A stretch of DNA of 64,000 bases, taken from contig VTPC01000605.1 of assembly GCA_011009095.1 (NCBI GenBank), positions 62,001 through 126,000 on the forward strand. The letters run 5' to 3'. Origin of the DNA: Ignelater luminosus (Eukaryota > Arthropoda > Insecta > Coleoptera > Elateridae). Position 1 is the stretch's first letter. The number at the start of each line of letters is the position of its first letter. The position numbers were made by a program, and so were the translations under genes. Shown one piece after another: positions 14,201 to 24,220 of this stretch. Below the pieces are notes generated by a model. The model had not been told where the DNA came from. It did not search any database and was given only the letters and a program-made list of their open reading frames with translations.

Positions 14201-17200
14201 GTAAAACATAGGTATGAATTCTGATTTTTTTGAAAATTGCAAAAAGTTTGAGAATCACTAACCTAGTATATGGAGACTATTTCTTGATTATATTTACTAA
14301 ATTATATTTCTGGTATTAATGTTAAGAGTCAAACTTCATTTCTTGTTTTTGAATTTTCTAGTATGACTTACACGAAATGCACACTCAATGGAACTCGACG
14401 TAAAAACTATTTCAAGAAATTAATTTCACTGTCTAATAAAAATAACATTCTGGCAAAGTTGTTATCAGTTGCAGACATTTTAAGCACACAAGTTCAACTT
14501 TGATTATACATATATTTATACTGCTATTTTGCCTATTTTTTTGTATGATTGTTATTACTATAACTAAATGTGAAATCTAGTTCTGTTTTTCCTGTCTGTA
14601 CTGGCAATGCAATAGGTAAGCTTATAGAGTTTTATTAGCTTGAGCAGACAGAAAAATACACTTTCTCTTAAATTAAAGAGTTAAACAGCAGTGCTAAACA
14701 TAAGCAATATTCTAATTGTAGAACAAAATAAATTTTTCAATGGAAGATTTTAATAGACAAATTAGTAATGTTATTTTCATTAAATTGGTTTTTATTAAGA
14801 ACTATACTAGAAGAAAGAATGGTATGAAACAAAAGCTGATACAGTGGTGGCCAAAAGTATGGTAACTTTTGTCTAATGTAACATAATCTGTTTCTAGTAT
14901 TACAAAAATGGAAAAAAATGTATGTATTATACTAACATTTAATTACAAAAAAATCTCCTCTTATAACATTAATCATTAAATGATTATAAAAGTATCAAAA
15001 TTATTACAGGGACAAAAGTATGGATTCTTTAACTATTTATTGATGTACAAATATCTGATTTTGCCATGAAAAGCAATTTAACAAATATTTGACATATAAA
15101 TGTATCAGATAGAGAAGGCAGTGTGAATCATCAAAATCGACGTGAACATACGAACCTTATTGCAGATCGGTTCGCCCATTACTTTTTTAATGCTTAATTT
15201 CCATTTAAGTCAAATGAACGAAAACTAAAGTTGTTAATCAAAAAACTATTATTAACTAAAAACATATTAGTAGTATATTAACACATATTTAAACTTAACT
15301 CATTGAATTTTATTTGATTTTAAGAAACATCACTTTTAAACTACAAAACTAACATTTTAAATAAAGCTTTCTACCACTGGGTAGCACCGCCTTTGTGTTT
15401 TAAAACAGCTTCGATTCGACAAGGCATGGTATCGACCAGTGCTTTACACTCATCTAGAACAAATGAGTCTCAAATCTCCTGAAGTCTGTGTTTCAAATCA
15501 TTGAGTGTTTGAGCAGGATGTTCTCTGAGCTTCTTTTTCGTTCTATTCCACAACATTTTGATAGGTGATAGATTTGGGGCAATGTCTCTAGGTTATTTTC
15601 AGTCATCCGGACTTTCACCATTCTTGCGCAGTGGCATGGAGCGCCATCTTATTGAAAAACTCATTTCGTACCTTCTAACTCTAAAGATTCCATTGTAGAC
15701 AAAAGATGCTGTTCCAGAATTTCAATGTATTTTGTAGCATTAATTATACAGTCTGCAAAATATAGTCTACCCACACCGGAGGAAGACATGCTGCTCCACA
15801 CCATAATAGAGGCAGGGAATTTAACTTTAGTTCGTAAGCAATCAGTATTGTAAGCTTCTGATTTTATTCTTATTACTCTACTCGTAGTATCATCTATGGA
15901 TATCTCAAAACGTGATTCATCAGACCAAACTACTGTGCCCCACTCTTCCAAAGTCCAATTTTTGTGAGCTCTATCCCATGGCATATGATTTTTCATCTGT
16001 TTATTAGTTTTTCTTTTAACAACCTTGGCAATTCTTGTAACATTCTCCTTACCAAGATGTTTTTTTCTTGTTTTTCCTGTTTCATTTTTCTAATTTCTTT
16101 CTAGTATTCTTTTTAACTTTTTCTTGCACTTGTTGCTCTAAATCATATCTATCTTCTACAGTATTTCTATCTTCTTCTGGATTAGTTTTTCTTTTTTTTC
16201 TTTCTGAAATGTTGCTGTCCTCAGTATTACTTTCATAGTTTCCACTGTATGTAGGCACAAAATTTGGATCTTCTCTGCTATCATCTGGTGAAAAATCTAA
16301 TGATGTTGAATTTCATCTGGAAGTGATGGAGCAACACTACTATAGTAAGACTTTTTAGACTCGTCTCGTGAATTCTGCACTATAACAAAACAAAAATAAA
16401 GCTGCCAGTAAACAATAAGAAGAAACCACTTTGAGCAGGTACATTTTTGTAATATTTATTTGCCTGCTCAAATTGTTTCTGTTTTTATAGTTTTGAACTA
16501 TGAACTGCACCTGCAAAAATAGCCAACATGATTTTTTAACAAATTTGAAATTCAGTCGCTCTTTTATTGAAAAACAATGCGATTAAATTAAATTAAAAAT
16601 TGTGTTAGCTTTTGTGCAGGTACAGTTGAAATATGGCAATCTGATTTTTGGGCAAATTTGATTGTTTTTCAACAAACTCCGAAGGAGTCGTTACTGAATT
16701 TGCGAAGTCTGTCTGTCTGTCTGTCCGCATTTTTTGTTAAATTCTGGAATTTTGACTTCAGATTTGGATTCTACATCAAAGACTAAAGACATATCGTCGT
16801 TTTTTGATGACTCTTCGGGAACATGGTCAAAATGGCGGCCGAAAATTGGAAAATTTTCAAAAATTTTTTTTTATTTTAGAATCGTATTCTACATCAAAAA
16901 ATAAGACAAACATGTACTTTTAGTTTTTTGATATCACCTCGGGCACATGGTCAAAATGGCTGCCGAAGTCTGAAAAAAAGTAACAAAACGGAGTTCGTTG
17001 TGGTTATGCTTTGCATTCCCAGATGTTTTTATATTAAAATAATGCGTTTTTTAAACAATAATAAAAAAGTTTTTCTTCTTGTACACTCAATCCGAGGATA
17101 TACTTGTATATTGTACTGAAATTAGTTGATTCTTTTTCTACTTACCTTACCCTTCTTTTCATATTAGAGTAATTCTCTCTGCCACTTTAATTCTTGCTGC

Positions 17201-19937
17201 AGCTATAGCTAAAGTGTCTTACCATTTTTGTAAGAAAAAGATTGTGACTGTTTACTGGGCAGAAATAATGATGACAGAAACTACCACAAGACTATGGAGG
17301 GAAATATATTTGAATAATGGGTGGTTAAACAACTCATTCCTGTTTTGGCTAAACTGCAAGGTAAATGTGTAGTGGTATGGGACAATACTTTGTATCATTC
17401 GGTGTAAGTGAACAAATCACCTACGTTTTCTTGGTAGAAAAACCAAATGCAGAATTGGCTGGTTGAATTTAGTAAAAAATTTACTAAAAAACAGTTATGG
17501 AAATTAATAAAATCTTTGAAAGAAGACGACTGAAAATGTTACAAAATTGATGAAATTTTGAAAGAACATTGACATGAGATTCTTAGGTTACCACCATACC
17601 ACTGCCAATACAATTCTATTGAAATGGCATAGTCGTTTTGCAACAACTATTATAACAAGCGTATCTTTGTAAGCATACTGAAAACGAAATTATCTTATTT
17701 TTTTTTAAATAAAAGCATTTCCCACATAGTTAACCATGGCTTTAAACATATGAAAATCATTGATTTTTGTCAGATAAATTACATTTGTTATGTAATAATT
17801 GCTAAAACAAAAAAAAACGCTTTTAAGATACTTTACTGAGCATTCACAGATAGCATCAAATAAGCAGCTAATGCCCTGTAAAACACCTTAAAAGCGTATT
17901 TATTTTGTTTTAGCAATTTTTGCATAACAAATGAATTTATTTGATAAAAATCCACGACTTTATGTTAGATGTCATGGCACACTATGATGAAAAATGATTT
18001 TCACTTCATAACTCGGTAAAACAAAAGAATAGCTGTCAAACCATGTATCACTGAAAAGCATTTAAGGCATGCTGTTCGGTAATATGGAAATCAAGTAGGC
18101 GTTCCAATAGAAAAAATTTGGATTTATGTTTCACCGCCGAAGCAAAACAAAAAAAACTTACATTATTAAAAAAGAAGCTTAAATGTAGTTCTAACCTAAA
18201 ATGGAAATATGAAATATAAGGCTACGTCTTGCAACATCTTATTTAACTTAAATTATCATTTTGATACAACCTAGAAGTTGTGTTTCACAAAAAGCCTGAA
18301 TTAATAGTAGAGAGCTATATTTACACAGCAAAACTATCAAATCTTCACAGCCAACTAGCATACAGAATGAAAGTGAATATGGATATTAAATATTATACAG
18401 GGTGTCCCAAATTGAGTAGATCGTATGGGTAACTTTCTTATTATAGTGCAATATTGTATGCTGATTCAGATTTAGGTTAGAAAAGTTTAAAATTCATAAC
18501 CGATTAGCAATTATTCCAAAAAAAGTGGAAATTGCGGTTTCCTAAAAAGTCAAATATCTCTGTAATTTAAAAAGCTTTTGAAAAAGCTTTAATAGGAAAG
18601 TTGCTTGCTTTGATAAGATACACTTAAAAATGATGCCAAAACAAAATTCAAAGTTTGAATTCTGACATATTAATGGCAACTTTCTTTTTTTTAAATGGGC
18701 ACCATATTAGATTTTTACATGATTAAATAGAATTTAATCAAAGCTCTAACTATAATAATAAGAAAGTTACCCATACTATCCTACTCAATTTGGGACACTC
18801 AGTATAGTTTCAAATTAAATCTTAAATTGAATATAATCAACAAGAAGCAGTATCACTTAGTCGATAATGCAGTAAAGTTGTCCATATACTCGACCGCAGA
18901 TGCATAGAGACATTTGTAAGTGGTGAGCATTCTTTTGTTAATAAATCTTACACGAAGTGCAAAATGATCTAAAACTAAAAAAACTCGAGTGTTTCAATAT
19001 GAAAACCTCCCAGTGTCAAAACAATTAACTGATGAGGAAAAAGAATAAATAAAATGAAAAAGAAAACTTGCTTTCTTCAATTAAATCTGAATAACAATTT
19101 TAGGCTTTAGATTTATTTGCTGTTGATGACACATGTTACACGGGTCAAGGTTCGCCTGCATTTCAACCACCTGAAATAGCAAATGGTTTAGAATCATTTC
19201 CTGGCTTCAAAGTAGACATTTGGAGTAGTGGTGTTACATTGTAAGATATTCATTTAATGATTTTTTTATTCTTGTTTAATTCTAATTTCGTATTTATGTG
19301 CAGTGATTAAACTGTATTTTAGATATAATATTACAACTGGTTTATATCCATTTGAAGGTGATAATGTCTATAGATTGTTTGAGAATATTGGAAAAGGAGA
19401 CTTTACTATTCCTTCTGATATAGAGGAACCTCTTAGACAATTACTCTTAGGAATGTTGAGTAAAGATCCAGAGAAAAGATTAACGTTGCAACAAATACGG
19501 CAACATCCGTAAGTTAAATTTAAAAAATTTCATTGTTCTCCAGTATGAATTAACTTAATGATTTGCAGATGGTGCAATAGAAAACCACCAAGAGATTCTG
19601 TTGAAGTACCAATACCACCTCTTAAATCGGATGAATGGCATTGTATGACCGTTTTGCCTTATTTAGTGGAACATTATTATGATACACATAGTAGTGAAGA
19701 TGGAGACATTCAGTATTTTACAGAACGTCAATTAAATGGTTATTATTATATTGAATAACATAGTTATTGTTGATTATTCAAAAATTTTTTTTAATAGAAG
19801 AGAGAAGAAAACATGAAACACAGCAAAGCAACGGCATCGCCCAAACAAATCAGACGCACCAGAATTCGAAGCGGAGATGGAGGAAGCCGATGTCTTGTAT
19901 TACAGTGAAACGTTTTCCTGGCTGCAAGCAGTCGTGA
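11226..19937 (+). CDS. Lkb1: Serine/threonine kinase LKB1 (STK11)
   Basis: LKB1 is the master kinase that, bound to STRAD and MO25, phosphorylates the activation loop of AMPK and related kinases. The model has six exons, 11226-11668, 12729-13035, 19104-19240, 19323-19508, 19569-19738 and 19798-19937, giving 460 residues with all phases matching. The kinase domain begins near residue 98: glycine loop [12 protein letters not shown]-type lysine in HAVKILKK, catalytic loop [10 protein letters not shown], metal-binding SDLGVAEAL (DLG rather than DFG, as is usual for LKB1), then [13 protein letters not shown] in place of APE. The final exon gives a basic tail and the end CKQS, a CAAX-like prenylation signal like that of vertebrate LKB1 (CKQQ). 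If the last 59-base intron is retained, the protein instead ends GYYYIE at 19758. Exon 1 has a nearby second Met at residue 6. Intron 2 is 6.1 kb and full of transposon fragments. A poly(A) signal AATAAA lies near 19960. Confidence 0.95.
14840..16062 (-). pseudogene. Tc1-like transposase relic in LKB1 intron 2
   Basis: Minus-strand reading from about 16062 to 15370 gives a Tc1-family DDE transposase: [20 protein letters not shown], then [22 protein letters not shown] (with a catalytic Asp), [13 protein letters not shown], and [13 protein letters not shown] (second catalytic Asp). The N-terminal DNA-binding part is absent and there are stops and frame breaks after about 15661. The left end at 14840 starts with ACAGTGGTGGCCAAAAGTAT, a typical Tc1 terminal repeat. 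No matching right terminal repeat was found; the element is cut off near 16062 by unrelated repeat sequence. Confidence 0.8.
16063..16385 (-). pseudogene. Degraded repeat ORF fragment, acidic then basic
   Basis: The minus strand reads [20 protein letters not shown], then after one frame break [19 protein letters not shown] and a highly charged stretch rich in E, K and N. This acidic-to-basic make-up with a DPNFVP motif is seen at the start of uncharacterised transposon ORFs in insect genomes (my recollection, not checked). It abuts the Tc1 relic directly, so one element probably inserted into the other. Function unknown. Confidence 0.4.
16664..17040 (+). repeat. Dispersed repeat R, copy A (internal tandem units)
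   Basis: The block starts near ACTCCGAAGGAGTCGTTACT and holds a (GTCT)n run. It contains two related units of about 120 bases, each with a TTTTTTGAT stretch followed by a CGGGMACATGGTCAAAATGG core (about 16811-16835 and 16930-16960). It ends near GCATTCCCAGATGTTTTTAT. Inverted copies are at 31230-31390 and 49897-50270. Short ORFs in it are products of the repeat and not genes. Confidence 0.75.
17170..17660 (+). pseudogene. DDE-superfamily transposase relic
   Basis: Interrupted plus-strand reading gives [13 protein letters not shown] (the D-N-x-x-Y-H-S block of DDE_3-type transposases), [18 protein letters not shown], and [17 protein letters not shown] (the L-P-P-Y-H-x-x-x-N-P-I-E block that carries the last acidic residue). 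At least three stop codons break it. The repeat at 17680 begins almost at once after it. Not the same family as the Tc1 relic 1 kb to the left. Confidence 0.7.
17680..18152 (+). repeat. Second copy of the AGL-intron element interior
   Basis: About 470 bases closely match 5069-5541, from AAAACGAAATTATCT to TTTCACCGCCGAAG, including GATGTCATGGCACACT and GAAAAGCATTTAAGGC. The long inverted termini of the copy at 4927-5814 are missing, so this is a terminally truncated copy or a separate insertion of the interior. Confidence 0.8.
18394..18806. mobile_element. Inverted-repeat element with TATACAGGGTGTCCC ends
   Basis: The left end TATACAGGGTGTCCCAAATT with GTATGGGTAACTTTCTTATTAT is mirrored at the right by ATAATAAGAAAGTTACCCAT and AATTTGGGACACTCAGTATA. 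The arms are about 50 bases and the element is about 410 bases without coding capacity. It lies in LKB1 intron 2. The TATA at both ends fits a TA target duplication. Confidence 0.8.
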
Positions 19938-20581
19938 CACCTCTTTTGTAATATCTCATAAATAAACAAAGTCGTTGTTAATCTTCAATATTTTTGATAA
20001 GACGCTAAAGAATATATTAAGTATTTCGACCAGTGTTTGTATAAATTTATATTGTTGTTTTATAACTACTCTTTTTAAGTTTATTGTTGTTATTAACTTC
20101 TTGTATGCAACTTTGCTCAGTGATTTCATGTTATTATGGTTAAATTCTAGAATTTTTATGAGAGAATGGATGATGGGAGTGCCATATTATGTAAAAAAGA
20201 TAACTAAAAATAAAAATATGTTGATCCTATATAAAAATCATTCTTTATTTTTATTTTTAACCTGCATAATGAAGTTACAGAGGTTTGCATAGATGCTGTG
20301 TTTTGCTGAATTGTGTGTCAAATATGTTTATGCAAACAAATGCAATTAGTGCCTCAACAAAATTCTCACTCGACCGTTTTTGATGCCTTGATGTGTTCAT
20401 AACCTTTACTAGATAAGCAATGTAAGCATTAATGGGTTTGAACACAACCAATAATCATATTGGACTTGTCCAATAGTGCTGGTACTTTTAAGAAAGTTGA
20501 AAGTAGAGGTTGGCACGTGTGTTTCCACATGGATTGCAACTAATTCACGTCATGCACCCACCTCTACTTGAAAGTAATAAT
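19938..20581. other. Intergenic spacer after LKB1
   Basis: It holds the LKB1 3' untranslated region (AATAAA near 19960) and A/T-rich sequence. I see no coding exon. The open frame at 19975-20292 is hydrophobic low-complexity and has no recognisable domain. Confidence 0.5.
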
Positions 20582-22623
20582 TAGGGCTCAGATGTTTATA
20601 ACATGTCATTTATTTTTGTTTACGTCTATTTGCATGCCAAACACATTTTTAGCGTGAATTAAGCTTTTCTATACAATATTGAGTGGGTTTTATTGATCAT
20701 ATAAAGTCATATTTGGCATGTAAGGGCATATTTTAAGCACTTTTCCCGAAAAGGTCATATTTTAGTTATATTTCGTAAAAAATATTTTTGTTAAGAACAC
20801 AAAATTTAAAATCTTTGTAACTCTTTCTAAAATCTCGCTGTTTAGTGAAAAACCAGCAAGGAGAGACAACATCTAATCTTCGAGAGCACATCAGTATCGA
20901 TAGCTACAAATAAAACGTCGGAATTTTCAAATGAATTGTGTAAAATGATGGTGAGCGCTAAACAAAGTAGATAATCCTCACTTCAAGAATCTCATGGAAA
21001 AATCTACTAACAAAACTATTTCCACGGAATCAACATTACGCAAAAACTATCTCTTTGTTTGTTACGAGAATAAATAACATCAAGAAGGGAAAAACCGATA
21101 AATCGGGAATGGCAAAACACGTATGAGGTGAAGACCACCACATCCAATGGGATAATGCACAAATAGTGACCGAAGAGGAGCACAGAACTCGTACAAAACT
21201 GAAAGAAGTCACATACATAGCGCTAGCCCAAGAACCGATAAACCCAGCTAGCTTAGAAATAAAACCAATATGGATGCCAATACTGCACGAAGGACGGTGC
21301 AGCCACTAACCAACGGCACAAACCCCTACGGAAATGCAACTTATATAGAACTTAATAAACTACATAAGTAAACCGCCCCAGCAGCTCAGTGGATCAGGCA
21401 CCCAGCGTAGTAATTAAATTAGAAATGCGAAATAATAAACCAAACCACCCTTTCCAGAGCGAACGCAAAGTGAATTTTCGTAACGTCGCGTCGCGACAAA
21501 ATATCACAACAGAGTGTGGCAATAGCCCAATTAACACCTCAAACGGGATAGTGTAGCCGATATCAAGATGTGGGTATCTATTGATGAATCGACAGATGTC
21601 GAAGGAAGATATGTAGTCAATGTAATTATTGAAATACTGCATGCTAATCGTCCCGGTAAAACTTTCCTACTGACAACTGAAGCCTTGGAACAAGCTGGTC
21701 ATTCACATATCACAATTCTTTTTGATAATGCCATGAAACTGTTGTGGGACAACATTCTTCTTTTCATACCTGATGCTGAGCCATACATGGTAAATGCTGC
21801 TAAAGGTATGAATTTGTTCTATCCAAAAATGATACATGTGACGTGTCTTGCTGATGAATTGTATAGGTTAGCGGAAGAAATTCGTGAAAATCTTTCTGAT
21901 GTTGATAAATTAATATCCAATGTAAAAAAGATCTTCATAGAAGCTCCACTGAGAGTTGAGATATTCAAAAATTTAGCTCATTACCAGATGGGGAACATGG
22001 GCTTGATGCTGTTCTATATTATTGTGCAAACTATTCAGTCATCAAGGACATTGTGAATGGTTTCAGTAAAGATGATGCAGCTTCTATCAAGATAGTGCAG
22101 GAGCTGTTTTCTAGTAGCCTATCAAGAAAGCTGGCATACATCAAATCTAACTTTGGCGGTATATCAAATGCGATTACTAGGTTAGAAGTTGTTGGTTTCG
22201 ACATCAAAGACTCTCTGGCAATTGTTAGGAATGTGGAGCTCAACATTGAACAGGCAGATGGGAATACTGTGAAAATGTGGAAAGAAAACTTTATTTAATA
22301 TGCTCCTATAACGTCCTGCTTCTCCTGTTACAAGGCGATACTTAGTGACAATCGGCAATTATTTTGATTTGATAGCCTCAAGAAACACATCATCATTCAG
22401 TACAGTGCAGTCAAAATAGATCAATAAGCAAAACAAGCTCAAACAATAGAAGTATGAGGACAACTAGGTGTTAGTTTTTTACAATTTTTAATGTATAATA
22501 GTGATTTTTAATAAAAAGTTTTTAGGTCATATTTTGCATTTTATTGGTCATATTTTTGTATTTGTAAGGTCATTTTTGCTTGCATATTTAGTCAATTTTT
22601 AGGGCTTAAACATCCGTGCCCTA
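20582..22623 (+). mobile_element. hAT-type DNA transposon with perfect 8-bp target duplication
   Basis: Both ends are defined. The left terminus TAGGGCTCAGATGTTTATAA matches the complement of the right terminus TAGGGCACGGATGTTTAAGC in most positions, and the 8-base GTAATAAT flanks the element on both sides (20574-20581 and 22624-22631), the duplication length of hAT elements. Inside, plus-strand frames give a transposase relic: LRKNYLFVCYE near 21040, then from 21568 MWVSIDESTDVEGRYVVNVI and further, with a frameshift near 22000-22050 and stop at 22296. The N-terminal zinc-finger region near 20830-21000 is badly decayed. A foreign fragment splits it at about 21065-21555. Confidence 0.88.
21065..21555 (+). 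mobile_element. Probable Penelope-like (GIY-YIG) 3' fragment nested in the hAT element
   Basis: Between the hAT reading LRKNYLFVCYE and its continuation MWVSIDESTDV lies a block of different composition (more C and G). In plus frame it reads NNIKKGKTDKSGMAKHV, an in-frame TGA, GEDHHIQWDNAQIVTEEEHR, TRTKLKEVTYIALAQEPINP and IKPIWMPILHEG. The pattern H-x5-H-x-I-x-W-x-N followed by R-x3-K-E resembles the C-terminal endonuclease end of Penelope-like elements; this family call is from memory. The remaining 200 bases to 21555 look like an untranslated tail with GCGTCGCGTCGCG. Exact insertion borders are uncertain by a few bases. Confidence 0.55.
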
Positions 22624-22631
22624 GTAATAAT

Positions 22632-22964
22632 CATTATTATGGGAATTGGGATATTTGAGTTTGTCATTTATGCAGCACATCTTTTAAATGTTATTTATTG
22701 ATTTATTATCATTTCTTCTTTTCTGTTTAACTCATTTTCATAATTTGTATTTATAAAGCAAATTCCTTTATAGATAAAATAAGTATAGTACATTTCTATA
22801 TGGTGTTGTTGACAGCCTCTAATTGTTAACAGATGGTGCTACAGTTGTATCGGTCCTGCTCTCTGCGCTTGCAACAACAATGTCAATATTTCTATCACGT
22901 GTTTTAATGTGTGTTTTATCACGTATAAACTCTTTCCAGTGAGTAAATGTTACAATCGGTTACA
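22632..22964. other. Intergenic spacer
   Basis: A/T-rich sequence between the hAT element and the THAP-like fragment. I see nothing identifiable. Confidence 0.5.
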
Positions 22965-23114
22965 ATGGCAACCTGTTGTTCGGTCCCAGGATGCAGTAAT
23001 GGAGGAGGGCATACCTTTCCACAAAACAAGATACAGAGACAGAAATGGATTGATGCATTAAAATGTGAAACTTTGATTCCATCTAAATCAAGTGTTATAC
23101 ATAGAAACCATTAA
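22965..23114 (+). pseudogene. THAP zinc-finger fragment
   Basis: A 49-codon frame starts MATCCSVPGC and continues with HTFPQNK and RQKWIDALK. This is the first half of a C2CH THAP DNA-binding domain: the C-x4-C pair, the P-x-P-K-like turn and the W-x-x-A/L helix are visible. The second half, with the later C-x2-H ligands and AVPTIF-like box, is missing; the frame ends in TAA and no splice donor is obvious. It may be the first exon of a gene whose other exons lie elsewhere, or a relic of a THAP-bearing transposon such as a P element. I favour a relic because MITE sequences follow at once. Confidence 0.6.
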
Positions 23115-23250
23115 AACTCGACTTAGAATATCTAGTCATACACCAAAGATAAACATAACCGCATTTTAGAGCAAGATAGATATAGGACCGCTAAATACTA
23201 TATTGCCATCTATCATCAAATGTTTGAACATTGCTAGAAAAAATCCTCAT

Positions 23251-23491
23251 TATAGAATTCAGAGTAATCCTTGACATGATATTTTTGTGACAGTGTACTT
23301 TGAAGTTTCACTAAAAGTTACTAAACAAATATTTATAGGTTAAAGGTCTGTCATTTGTGTCATTTTTTCTAAATAAACATGAGTTGTCAACATATAAAGT
23401 GATTTTTCGTTTTTAGGTAGTAAACCTGAAGTTGCTGTTTGTTGTACGCTGCAAAACTGTGGTAAAATCAAAGCCTACTCTGAATTCTATA
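23251..23491. mobile_element. MITE M1, copy 1
   Basis: A 241-base element with terminal inverted repeats TATAGAATTCAGAGTA at both ends and no coding capacity. TA at each edge suggests a Tc1/mariner-type target site. A second copy is at 49677-49892. Confidence 0.8.
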
Positions 23492-23509
23492 TTTAAAAAA
23501 CGGACTATA

Positions 23510-24220
23510 TACAGGGTGTTTCATTAATAATTGGAAATATTTTAACTGTAGAATCCTGAGCTCAAAATATTAAGATTTAACCCAAATCACTTAGATAAAA
23601 TGTGGCTCCTTACTGAGTTACAGGGTGTTTCATTTAGAAATTTAAAAACTATTCGTTTCAAGAAATTTTAATAAACAACATTATCTTTTGTTGCTAATAG
23701 GGATTACAGTTTCATTTGCGTAATAAATGCATTCCTATGACCCAAAAACACCAACATAATTAATACACATTAAAATCAAATTACTGTGCCGCTTCATTTT
23801 TAACTTTAAATATCTCGAAAAATAATGACTATATCACTATGAATGAAGAGTATATTATTTACATAGAAAGTATTGGAGAATTAAAAAATTGTGCTAAATT
23901 GGCAATTCTGCCAGTGACGTAGAATTTGGGAAGGGTCAACCATTCACTTGCCCCTATTGTACGCCTCTGGTAGTAGCCAGAAACGTTTATTTAACATAAT
24001 GTAGTAGGGTGTACAGTACCTACACTTCCTGCCAAGTATGACAAGGATACATCGAATAGTTTTAAAGTACTGGGTACAAATAGTTTTTAAATTTGTAAAT
24101 AAAACACCCTGTAACTCAGTAAGGAGCCATATTTTATCCAAGTGATTTGGGTTAAATCTTAATATTTTGAGCTCAATTCTACAGTTAAAATATTTCCAAT
24201 TATTAATTAAATAACCTGTA
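23510..24220. mobile_element. Long-TIR element with TACAGGGTGTTTC ends
   Basis: The arms are about 160 bases long (about 23510-23675 and 24055-24220). They share TAATTGGAAATATTTTAACT, TAAGATTTAACCCAAATCAC and GGCTCCTTACTGAGTTACAG in inverted orientation. The inner TACAGGGTGTTTCATT is repeated within each arm. The 380-base middle has no coding frame. Confidence 0.85.

Noticed and set aside
16928..17119. Open frames at 16928-17119 and 31145-31333 with similar peptides
   Set aside because: They are parts of dispersed repeat R read in the same frame, so the similarity comes from the repeat and not from a gene family.
11226..19937. A cluster of energy-metabolism genes (AGL, LKB1, NMNAT) as a functional unit
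   Set aside because: They are on different strands, tens of kilobases apart and separated by unrelated genes; shared theme alone is not evidence.
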